Shown here: in pieces, positions 57,536 through 64,000 of the stretch
Numbering within the stretch: the stretch's first letter is position 1
Layout of the letters: each line of letters opens with the position of its first letter
Assembly (NCBI GenBank): GCA_019745775.1
Contig: JAIESR010000013.1
Coordinates: 62,001 to 126,000 of the forward strand
DNA: 64,000 bases
Direction of reading: 5' to 3'
Source of the DNA: Xanthobacteraceae bacterium
GTDB lineage: Bacteria > Pseudomonadota > Alphaproteobacteria > Rhizobiales > Xanthobacteraceae
Translations under genes and position numbers: made by a program
Notes under the pieces: model-generated
Seen by the model: the letters and a program-made list of their open reading frames with translations, nothing else
Told to the model about the DNA's origin: nothing
Database searches by the model: none

Positions 57536-58378
57536 CTAGACCGGCCAGCCGAGACATTCCGCCAGGCCTCGCCCCCTAATCCACTCCTTGTCCTGAGAAC
57601 TCAGGAACGCCAGCGCTTCGGTGAAATGCGTGACGCATTGCCGATAGGTCGCGTGGTGGATCGCATGGGACAGATCGGTGCCCCAGAAGCAGCGCGTCGG
57701 CCCATAGCAGTCGATCAACCGCTTGATGTGCGCATCGAGATCGCGGAACGGATAACCCTCCTGCGAATAGACCGGCGCCGCCGACACCTTCAGACAGACA
57801 TTGGCGTGCTTCGCCAGCGCGGCCGATTCCTCGATCGCTTCCTTGGTGCGGCCTTCCTTCACGAGGCCCGAGGACAGTCCGAAGTGGTCGATGACGAGCG
57901 TCAGGCCCGGATGCTTTTCGGCGATGGCGCTGACCTGCTCCATCAAGCCGGCGGCATGCAACATCACTGGAACGCCGGCGTCCTCCGCCGTGCGCCAGAA
58001 CCAGTCGGCGGTGCCGTCACTCAGCCAGGCGCGCTCGCGCTTGCCCATGAAGACATGGCGGATGCCGAGCATGCCCGGATAGGTTTTCCAATGGCGCAGC
58101 CGCTCGGCGTTGGCCGGATTGTCCAAAGCGAGCCGGCCCATGACCGCGAAGCGGTTGGGATAGCGCGCCGCCGCTTCGAGCGCATGGTCGTTGCGGAACC
58201 CCTCCCACGACGGCGGCACCAGGATCGCGCGATCGACGCCGGCTTCATCCATGAACGTGAGGAGCTTGCTGTAGTCGAGGGCGTACGGCAGCTGTACGCG
58301 GTCGGCGCCGCCGGGCGGCCACAGCCGCTCCGGCGTCTCCGGCAGCCAGACGTGGACCTGGGCGTCGATAATGGTCAC
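57536..58378 (-). CDS. Amidohydrolase 2 family protein (TIM-barrel hydrolase/decarboxylase)
   Basis: A 280-residue metal-dependent hydrolase of the amidohydrolase-related (Amidohydro_2) group. The N-terminal IIDAQVHVW has the first metal-site strand (with Gln in place of the more common first His), and VIDHFGLSSG, LKVSAAPVY and FWGTDLSH supply the later strands. The group includes lactonases such as 2-pyrone-4,6-dicarboxylate hydrolase and ring-acid decarboxylases. The start is GTG 58378 with a weak ribosome-binding site. It lies 51 nt before the Bug gene and 103 nt after the DUF6282 gene. Confidence 0.87.
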   Translation of the reverse strand: MTIIDAQVHVWLPETPERLWPPGGADRVQLPYALDYSKLLTFMDEAGVDRAILVPPSWEGFRNDHALEAAARYPNRFAVMGRLALDNPANAERLRHWKTYPGMLGIRHVFMGKRERAWLSDGTADWFWRTAEDAGVPVMLHAAGLMEQVSAIAEKHPGLTLVIDHFGLSSGLVKEGRTKEAIEESAALAKHANVCLKVSAAPVYSQEGYPFRDLDAHIKRLIDCYGPTRCFWGTDLSHAIHHATYRQCVTHFTEALAFLSSQDKEWIRGRGLAECLGWPV

Positions 58379-58481
58379 CTATCAGAACCCGAGGACACAT
58401 TTGCATGCCGACAATGGCATTCGCTGCCGGCACGACCTCCGGCCACGATTGCCTTACGTGTGCGCGGCGCAAACAACGCCG

Positions 58482-59594
58482 TCATTCAGCGGCCCGCAAC
58501 TCTCCGCGGCTGCGCTGCACTGCCTCCGCGGGATCGGCGCCCACGATAAAGGCGGGGTTCGTCATGGCCACGGTCTCGATCTCATCTTGTGTAAGGCCGA
58601 AGGCTTTCATGTAGCCGGTGAGCTGGCGCATGGACTCCACGGAATTCGGGAACACAGTGTCGCCGGCATCGCTCGACAGCGTGAAGTTCTTCACGCCCAC
58701 CGAACGGATTGCCTGGTACATCTTGCCGGGATCGACCCCGAGCATCGGCGACAGCTCGTCATAGGTGAAATTGAATTTGATTCCGACCCGCGACAGGTCG
58801 CGCATCTGCGACACCGTGATGTCGACGAACGGGCTGAACGGATGGTCAATGAAGGCACGCTTGAAGTTGAGCTTGTCGACCAGCTCGGCGAGCGCGTAGA
58901 TCTCCGGATGCGTCGAGTGACCGAACGACAGCGCGCGGTCGTTGTCCGCGATCATGCGGATTGCTTCCTCGTATTCGGGCTTGAGCCTGCCCTTGGCGTC
59001 GAGCGCGTAATGTCCGTACTTCAGCGCCAGGTCCCAGGGAAGCGGCTCCGAATGCGCCTTGGGATCGGCGGTCGGGTCCCAGCGGCGCGTCTTGCCGCCG
59101 ACAATGAAGTAGGTATTGGCGTGGTTGGCCAGCGCCAGCCAGAATGACGACACGCCGGCCTTGACCTGCGTCTCCACCTTCTCGCGGCTCGGCGGCCGGC
59201 CGTCGCGGCAGAGCGCGTAGCCGCCCCAGGCCTTGATCGGCGCGATGCCGGTGTCGTCGGACCAGCGATCAAGCTCCTGCAGTAGCGCGCGCACATCCTC
59301 CATCGGGCCGGCGGAACGCTTGTCTTCCTTGCCGATCGATTTGTAGAGGATGCCGTACATGCCGCTTTCCGACGCGAGTTTGGCGACCGCCAGCGCATCC
59401 TGCTGGCCATGCTCGGCGTGACAGTGAATGTCGATCATGCCCTCGACGGCGTGCACCTTCGGCGGCGTCTGAATGTAGGGCTTATAACCGCGGCGGGCCG
59501 GATAGGAGGCGACAGCGCGCTCGCGCGTCGGCGTCGCATTGTTGTTGTCGAAGCGGCCGGGCGGGACAACTGCATCCTGCTTGATTTCGTCCAT
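58482..59594 (-). CDS. DUF6282 (amidohydrolase-like) protein
   Basis: A 370-residue TIM-barrel protein. The first metal-binding motif MIDIHCHAEHG sits at 53-63; later blocks SFGHSTHPEI, AFIDHPFSPF and TLSSDAGDTVFPN provide further histidine and aspartate ligands, so the metal site looks intact. It matches the family I know as DUF6282, for which I know no proven reaction. ATG 59594 is preceded by a strong GGAGGAG. It heads the minus-strand operon and diverges, 134 bp away, from the ornithine-cyclodeaminase-family gene. Confidence 0.82.
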   Translation of the reverse strand: MDEIKQDAVVPPGRFDNNNATPTRERAVASYPARRGYKPYIQTPPKVHAVEGMIDIHCHAEHGQQDALAVAKLASESGMYGILYKSIGKEDKRSAGPMEDVRALLQELDRWSDDTGIAPIKAWGGYALCRDGRPPSREKVETQVKAGVSSFWLALANHANTYFIVGGKTRRWDPTADPKAHSEPLPWDLALKYGHYALDAKGRLKPEYEEAIRMIADNDRALSFGHSTHPEIYALAELVDKLNFKRAFIDHPFSPFVDITVSQMRDLSRVGIKFNFTYDELSPMLGVDPGKMYQAIRSVGVKNFTLSSDAGDTVFPNSVESMRQLTGYMKAFGLTQDEIETVAMTNPAFIVGADPAEAVQRSRGELRAAE

Positions 59595-59728
59595 TGTCTC
59601 CTCCTGAGGGGCTGGAATTTCCGGATTTTTGGGCGATGTGTTGAACCGTAGCCGCTCGATCGATAATGATAAGATATCGGCTTGTCCGTAGTCCATGGTC
59701 GGACGCTGAACAAGAGTGCAGGGAATTC

Positions 59729-60841
59729 ATGCTGATCATCAGCAATGCGGACGTCGCCAAGCTCTTGACGATGGGCGCCGCGATCGACGCCCTCGACCAA
59801 GCCTATCGTCAGCTCGTGACCACCGATGCCGTGTGCAAGCCACGCACCGACGTCCAGATCCCGACCAGAAATCCCGGCAAGGTGTACCAGTGGAGCAGCG
59901 TCGAAGGCGGCTCGACCAGCGGATACTTCGCGATCCGCATCAAGTCGGACATCATCTACGAGCAGGAATACAACGGCGCCCGAACGCAGGAGAAATACTG
60001 CATCCAGCCCGGCACCTATTGCGGCCTCATCATGCTCACCGCCACCGAGACCGGAGAGCCGCTCGCTATCCTCAATGATGGGCTGACCCAGCTCACGCGC
60101 GTGGGTGCCGACGGCGGCATCGGCGTCAGATATCTCGCCAAGAAGAATGCCGAAGTGATCGGCATGCTCGGTTCGGGCGGCATGTCGCAGACGCACATGG
60201 AAGCCTTCATGCATGTGCGCCCGGGCCTCAAGCGGCTGCAGGTCTACAGCCCGACCAAGGCCAACCGCGAACGCTTCGGGCGCGATATGGCCGACAAATA
60301 CGGTCTCGACGTGAAGGTGTGCGACAGCGCGGACGAAATCTACCGCGATGCCGATATCGTCGCCGCCCTCACCGACTCCGCGGTCTCGGTGATCGATGGC
60401 GCCAAGCTCGCGAAAGGCGTGCACATCGTCGCGCCCGGAACCGGCGGCGGCATCAAGGATCCGCGCGTGCTGGAGCGCATCGACATCTATTTGCGCTTCG
60501 GCAACGCCACGACGCCGTGGGGCGCACAGCCCGGCATCGACGACGAGTATTTCACCTATGCGGCGCGTCCGGACATCGAAACCGGCTTCAAGCGCAAGAC
60601 CACGGGCCACCGCGGCAACGGCGCGTCCTTTGCGCCCGAGCGGACCATCACCTTCGCCGATCTCGTCGCCGCCAATGGCAAAGGCCGCACCTCCGACGAC
60701 CAGATTTCCTATTCCGAGCGCGGCAACCTGCAGGGCAACCAGTTCTGGGCGCTGGCGGGTCGTATCTACGAGCTTGCCAAAGCGCAGGGTCTCGGCCGCG
60801 AGATCCCGACCGAGTGGTTCTTGCAGGATATCCGCGATTGA
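59729..60841 (+). CDS. Ornithine cyclodeaminase/mu-crystallin family protein
   Basis: A 370-residue NAD(P)-binding enzyme. The N-terminal ISNADVAKLLTMGAAIDALDQAY helix and the Rossmann block AEVIGMLGSGGMSQTHMEAF (141-160) are characteristic, as are ADIVAALTDSAVSVIDG and GVHIVAPGTGGGIKD. Relatives deaminate ornithine to proline or reduce cyclic ketimines; the extra segment around residues 260-320 makes this member longer than the usual ~320-350 aa. The reaction is unknown. ATG 59729 follows CAGGGA. It starts a plus-strand set with a Bug protein and an MmgE/PrpD protein. Confidence 0.88.
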   Translation: MLIISNADVAKLLTMGAAIDALDQAYRQLVTTDAVCKPRTDVQIPTRNPGKVYQWSSVEGGSTSGYFAIRIKSDIIYEQEYNGARTQEKYCIQPGTYCGLIMLTATETGEPLAILNDGLTQLTRVGADGGIGVRYLAKKNAEVIGMLGSGGMSQTHMEAFMHVRPGLKRLQVYSPTKANRERFGRDMADKYGLDVKVCDSADEIYRDADIVAALTDSAVSVIDGAKLAKGVHIVAPGTGGGIKDPRVLERIDIYLRFGNATTPWGAQPGIDDEYFTYAARPDIETGFKRKTTGHRGNGASFAPERTITFADLVAANGKGRTSDDQISYSERGNLQGNQFWALAGRIYELAKAQGLGREIPTEWFLQDIRD

Positions 60842-60864
60842 GCACCGCCAGACCGAGGTTATCC

Positions 60865-61871
60865 GTGCGACGGACCGTTCGATTGGCCGCCTTGATGCTG
60901 CTGACGCTGTCGACGCCCGCGGCGGCGCAGGACGAGACCGATTTCTACAAGAACAAGACGATCTCCATCGTCGTCGGTTTCGCGCCGGGCGGCAGCTACG
61001 ATGCCTATGCGCGACTGCTTGGCCGGCACATCGGGCGCTACATCCCGGCCAGCCCAAGGTCATCGTGCAGAACATGCCCGGCGCGGGTACCCTGACGGCC
61101 GTGCGCTATCTCGACGCCAGTGCGCCCAAGGACGGCACGGTGATGGCGGCGTTCAGCGCCGGGCTGATCACCGCGGCGCTGTCGGAGCCCGAGAAATTCA
61201 AGTTCAGGTTCTCGGACCTGGCATGGATCGGCTCCGCCACGCCGGACTTCAGCGTCTGCTATGCGTGGCACACGACCAACATCAAGACGCTCGCCGACGC
61301 CCAGAAGCGCGCCTCGTTCATCATCGGCGGCACGGCCAGGGGCTCCTCGTCCTCCATCAACAGCGCCATCCTCCAGCAGATCTTCAAGGTCAATGTGCGC
61401 TACGTGCTCGGTTACACCGGCAGCGCCGAAAGCCGCCTGGCGATCGAGCGCGGCGAACTCGACGGCCATTGCGGCGCATGGGTCAGTGTTCCGGAGGAAT
61501 GGACCGCGCAATCGAAGGCCACGACCTTCGTCCGCTTCTCACGCGCCCGCCCCCCGGAAATGCCCGAGGCGGTGGCGTTTGTCGGCGATCTCGTGCAGAC
61601 CGAGCATGAGCGGCGACTGCTCGATGTGACGCTCGCGGCCACCGAGCTCGGGCGGCCTTTCGTCGCGTCGAAGGATGTGCCGGCGGAGCGCGTAGCGGTC
61701 CTGCGGTCCGCTTTCGACAGAGCCATGACCGACCGCAGCCTCCTGGAGGAGGCGTCGAAGCAGAGGTTACCGATCAGCCCGATCGGCGGCGAAGAAAGCA
61801 CGCGGATAGTTTCCAACATCTACGCGGCACCGGCGGACATCATCGCGAGCCTGAAGGCACTGCTGAAATAA
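60865..61871 (+). pseudogene. Bug/TctC-family substrate-binding protein, frameshifted
   Basis: The N-terminal part (GTG 60865; signal peptide ending STPAAAQDET, then ISIVVGFAPGGSYDAYARLLGRHIG) is in one frame and ends early at 61095. The rest (PKVIVQNMPGAGTLTAVRYL to the stop at 61871) is in the next frame. The switch falls at CCCGGCC, 61045-61050: one extra G would give Pro-Gly-Gln-Pro-Lys, the expected family text. So a single G is missing, either a real inactivating deletion or a sequencing error in a G run. The remaining ~335-residue protein would be intact. Downstream MmgE/PrpD starts 25 bp later. Confidence 0.85.
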
Positions 61872-61895
61872 GCAACTCGCGACGCGGGGAACGAC

Positions 61896-63242
61896 ATGAG
61901 CGGCGAGACAATCCGGTTGGCTGAATTCGCTTCTCAATTGCAGTTCGAGGACCTCCCCCCGCCGGTCGTCCAGCGGGCCAAGGATTCGATCACGGACACC
62001 GTCGCCACCATCGTGTTCGGCCGCAGCCTGCCGTGGAGCAACATCATCGTCAGCCATTCGCGCCGCGTAGGCGGCGGCGGTCGTAGCCAGATTCTCGGCG
62101 ACGGTGACAGGCCGGTAACGGCGCCCTACGCCGCGCTCGCCAATGGCTCGCTCGCGCACGCCTTCGAGCTCGACGGCGCGACCCGGCCGAGCGCCGGCGC
62201 CCATCCGGGCGCGACGATCTTCACGGCCGCGCTGGCGCTGGCCCAGGAGCGCGGCTTCAGCGGACGGGCGCTCATCGCCGCGTTCGTCGCCGGCGCGGAA
62301 GTCATGATCCGTATCGGGCGGGCGACCCACCACAGCAACGAGACGCGCGGCTTCCACGCGCCCGGCACCACCGGCCCGTTCGGCGCCGCCATCGCGTGCG
62401 GACATCTGATGGGCTTCGACGTGAAGCGCATGACCAATGCGCTCGGCATCGCCGGATCGCTGTCGAGCGGACTGGTCGCATTTGCGCGCTCCGGCGACGG
62501 CGCCATGGTCAAGCGACTGCATTTCGGGCGCGCCGCTGAAGGCGGACTACTCGCGGCGAGTCTCGCCGCCGACGGCTTTACCGGACCCTCAACCGTCATC
62601 GAGGGCGATTGCGGCTTCCTGAGCGCGTTCTGCAACGAACGCGATGACGCCGAGCTCACCGAAGGACTCCGGAAAACGTGGCTCACCCAGCGGATCTCCA
62701 TGAAACGCTATGCCTGCCACACCGCGTGTCACACGCCAGTGCAAGCGATCGTCGACATGAAGGCGAACGGGCAGATCGACAGCCAAGACGTCAAGTCGAT
62801 CGAGATCAAGGTCGGGCCGAAGGAGCTGCGCCGGCACGATATCCGCGCGCCGAGCGACGTCATGATCGGCCAGTACAGCGTTCCGTTTTCGGTCGCGCTG
62901 GCGATCGTGTCGGATGCCCGTGATCCGCGGACGTTCCGCGACGCCGACGTCAATTCTCCGCGGCTGGTGTCACTAATGGAGAAGATCCGACTCGTCCCCT
63001 GGGACCGGGAGCCGCCCTCGCCGATCGCCAGCGCCACCACCGTGACGAAGCAGGACGGCACGACCCTCACAGCCGAAGTCGCGGATTTCAAGGGTACGCC
63101 GGACAATCCGCTCAGCGCGCGCGAATTGCGCGACAAGGCCTTGCTCCTGACGCGGGACTACGATGCCGCCGCCATGACCCGCTTGTTCGATCGCCTGCTG
63201 AAGCTCGAAACGGAACCGACCGTCGAGTGGATTCGCGCGTAG
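61896..63242 (+). CDS. MmgE/PrpD family protein
   Basis: A 448-residue protein of the 2-methylcitrate dehydratase/cis-aconitate decarboxylase fold. Family blocks: DSITDTVATIVFG, the AALANGSLAHAFELDGA stretch (His and Asp at the substrate pocket), AHPGATIFTAALALAQE, MVKRLHFGRAAEGGLLAASLAADGFTG, and CHTACHTPVQAI. Many catabolic clusters carry a member acting on an unknown hydroxy or tricarboxylic acid; assignment as PrpD itself is not supported because prpB/prpC are absent. ATG 61896 follows GCGGGGAACG. It closes the plus-strand set begun by the cyclodeaminase-family gene. Confidence 0.92.
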   Translation: MSGETIRLAEFASQLQFEDLPPPVVQRAKDSITDTVATIVFGRSLPWSNIIVSHSRRVGGGGRSQILGDGDRPVTAPYAALANGSLAHAFELDGATRPSAGAHPGATIFTAALALAQERGFSGRALIAAFVAGAEVMIRIGRATHHSNETRGFHAPGTTGPFGAAIACGHLMGFDVKRMTNALGIAGSLSSGLVAFARSGDGAMVKRLHFGRAAEGGLLAASLAADGFTGPSTVIEGDCGFLSAFCNERDDAELTEGLRKTWLTQRISMKRYACHTACHTPVQAIVDMKANGQIDSQDVKSIEIKVGPKELRRHDIRAPSDVMIGQYSVPFSVALAIVSDARDPRTFRDADVNSPRLVSLMEKIRLVPWDREPPSPIASATTVTKQDGTTLTAEVADFKGTPDNPLSARELRDKALLLTRDYDAAAMTRLFDRLLKLETEPTVEWIRA

Positions 63243-63259
63243 CAGCGTCTTGCGTTCAC

Positions 63260-63287
63260 TTGACTCGTTTATTTAATAACGTAATGC
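63260..63287 (+). promoter_or_regulatory. Possible promoter/operator of the MarR-family gene
   Basis: TTGACT (63260-63265) and TAATGC (63282-63287) with a 16-nt spacer could be a promoter. The spacer holds the near-palindrome CGTTTATTTAATAACG (63266-63281), a plausible site for autorepression by the MarR protein. AT-rich here against a GC-rich background. Confidence 0.4.
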
Positions 63288-63299
63288 TCAAGACAGCCC

Positions 63300-63893
63300 A
63301 TGAACATGGGCCTAGCGCGAGCTTCGCTGATGCCGCAACGACCCGCAGTGTCCTCACGCGCTGATCGCCTGCCCGACCTGGCCGGGAGGAATTCCCGCTC
63401 AGCAAACCGCAAGCGCACCGCCTGGCATCCGAACGCGCCCGGCTTCACGCCCACATTTTCCGCCGAGCGGCATATCGGCACCGCATTGCGGGAAACCTAT
63501 CGCGCGTTCGCGCGCGCGCTGTCGCAGAATCTGGCTCCGCTCGGGCTGACATTGAGCATGTGGTTTGCGCTGCGCAGCCTCTGGGAAGCCGACGGTCAGA
63601 GCCAGGCCGAGCTAGGGCGCCGGATCGAGCTCAATCCTGCCGCCGTCGTCGCCGTGCTGAAGGCGCTGGAAGTTGCCGGGCTGGTTGAGCGCAAACGCAC
63701 ACGCAAGGACCGCCGCATATACAACGTTTTCCTGACCGCGACAGGACGGAAATTGCGCACCAAGGCCACCGCGCTCGCCCTTCAAGTCGATGCACGTGCG
63801 TTACGCGGCGTCACGCACGAAGAGATCGATCAAGCACTCGCGATCTTGCAGCGTCTGCGCGGCAATCTGGCCAACCAATCAAAGACAGCTTAG
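63300..63893 (+). CDS. MarR-family transcriptional regulator
   Basis: A 197-residue regulator. After a ~50-residue basic, unstructured N-terminal extension comes the dimerising helix (GTALRETYRAFARALSQNL) and the winged helix-turn-helix: SQAELGRRIELNPAAVVAVLKALEVAGLVERKRTRKDRRIYNVFLT, with the DRR wing typical of MarR. It probably senses an intermediate of the neighbouring catabolic genes. The extension is unusual for MarR; a downstream ATG (63330) is possible but still leaves ~45 residues. The next gene starts 20 bp after its stop. Confidence 0.88.
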   Translation: MNMGLARASLMPQRPAVSSRADRLPDLAGRNSRSANRKRTAWHPNAPGFTPTFSAERHIGTALRETYRAFARALSQNLAPLGLTLSMWFALRSLWEADGQSQAELGRRIELNPAAVVAVLKALEVAGLVERKRTRKDRRIYNVFLTATGRKLRTKATALALQVDARALRGVTHEEIDQALAILQRLRGNLANQSKTA

Positions 63894-63912
63894 ACGCTGT
63901 GGGGAGGATCGC

Positions 63913-64000
63913 ATGACCGCTAAGACGATCACGGAAAGGCTTCAGGGAGCCGCACCCGGAAAAGACATTCCATTCGCGATCACCAAGATCGGACACATCG
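63913..64000 (+). CDS. Unidentified gene, 5' end only
   Basis: A convincing start (GGGGAGGATCGC before ATG 63913) begins a frame open to the window end, giving 29 residues (MTAKTITERLQGAAPGKDIP, then FAITKIGHI). Too short to assign. The last residues resemble the first strand of vicinal-oxygen-chelate (glyoxalase-type) domains, but this is weak. It is probably cotranscribed with the MarR gene. Confidence 0.6.
   Translation, partial: MTAKTITERLQGAAPGKDIPFAITKIGHI

Overview
The window is about 64 kb of high-GC, densely coding chromosome. It most resembles a Hyphomicrobiales (Rhizobiales) alphaproteobacterium of the Bradyrhizobiaceae/Xanthobacteraceae type. This rests on a PleC/DivJ/PdhS-type kinase end, several Bug (TctC)-type solute-binding proteins, an Irr-type iron control element, FixK/FNR-type boxes and the kinds of dispersed palindromic repeats common in that group. 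No rRNA, tRNA, CRISPR array, transposase or prophage was seen. Nearly all genes look like ordinary chromosomal genes.

Layout. 0-8 kb: the end of a sensor kinase, a secreted RTX metalloprotease, a two-subunit molybdenum hydroxylase (IorAB type), an MFS transporter and a Bug protein. 8-14 kb: a very large hybrid kinase (HK-REC-HPt-EAL) divergent from a response regulator and a TadG-like protein. 14-18.6 kb: tandem Tat-exported phosphatases (PhoD type, PhoX type) and a DUF1194 protein. 18.6-21.7 kb: a ferric-iron importer (binding protein and fused permease, no ATPase) behind an Irr box. 22-29 kb: an NHL-repeat protein, an esterase-like protein that lacks its nucleophile serine, a gene-free 0.9 kb stretch with a possible large structured element, acetoacetyl-CoA synthetase and an AsmA protein. 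29-37.5 kb: a polyamine-type importer (potGHI), glycerol kinase between two paralogous response regulators, glycerol-3-phosphate dehydrogenase and an SDR. 37.5-47.5 kb: malonyl-CoA decarboxylase, a CoA-transferase, and a peptide ABC importer ending in an enolase-superfamily enzyme.

47.4-52.5 kb is the most unusual block. A host-attachment (baeRF-like) protein diverges from a small cytochrome c. Facing the cytochrome is a three-gene operon joined by ATGA overlaps: beta-CASP RNase, AMP-phosphorylase-type enzyme, PRPP-synthetase-like enzyme. Three near-identical FNR/FixK palindromes (TTGAY-N4-ATCAA) lie in the two promoter regions. I read this as an oxygen-limitation regulon joining RNA breakdown to nucleotide phosphorolysis and ribose-phosphate recovery. 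The motifs and gene order are visible in the sequence; the pathway is inference.

52.6-64 kb is a catabolic region: a CMD-family protein, a 2-hydroxyacid dehydrogenase, a lactonase-like MBL protein, a fumarylacetoacetate-hydrolase-family enzyme, two amidohydrolases, an ornithine-cyclodeaminase-family enzyme, two Bug proteins (one with a 1-nt frameshift), an MmgE/PrpD protein and a MarR regulator. The substrate cannot be told from sequence.
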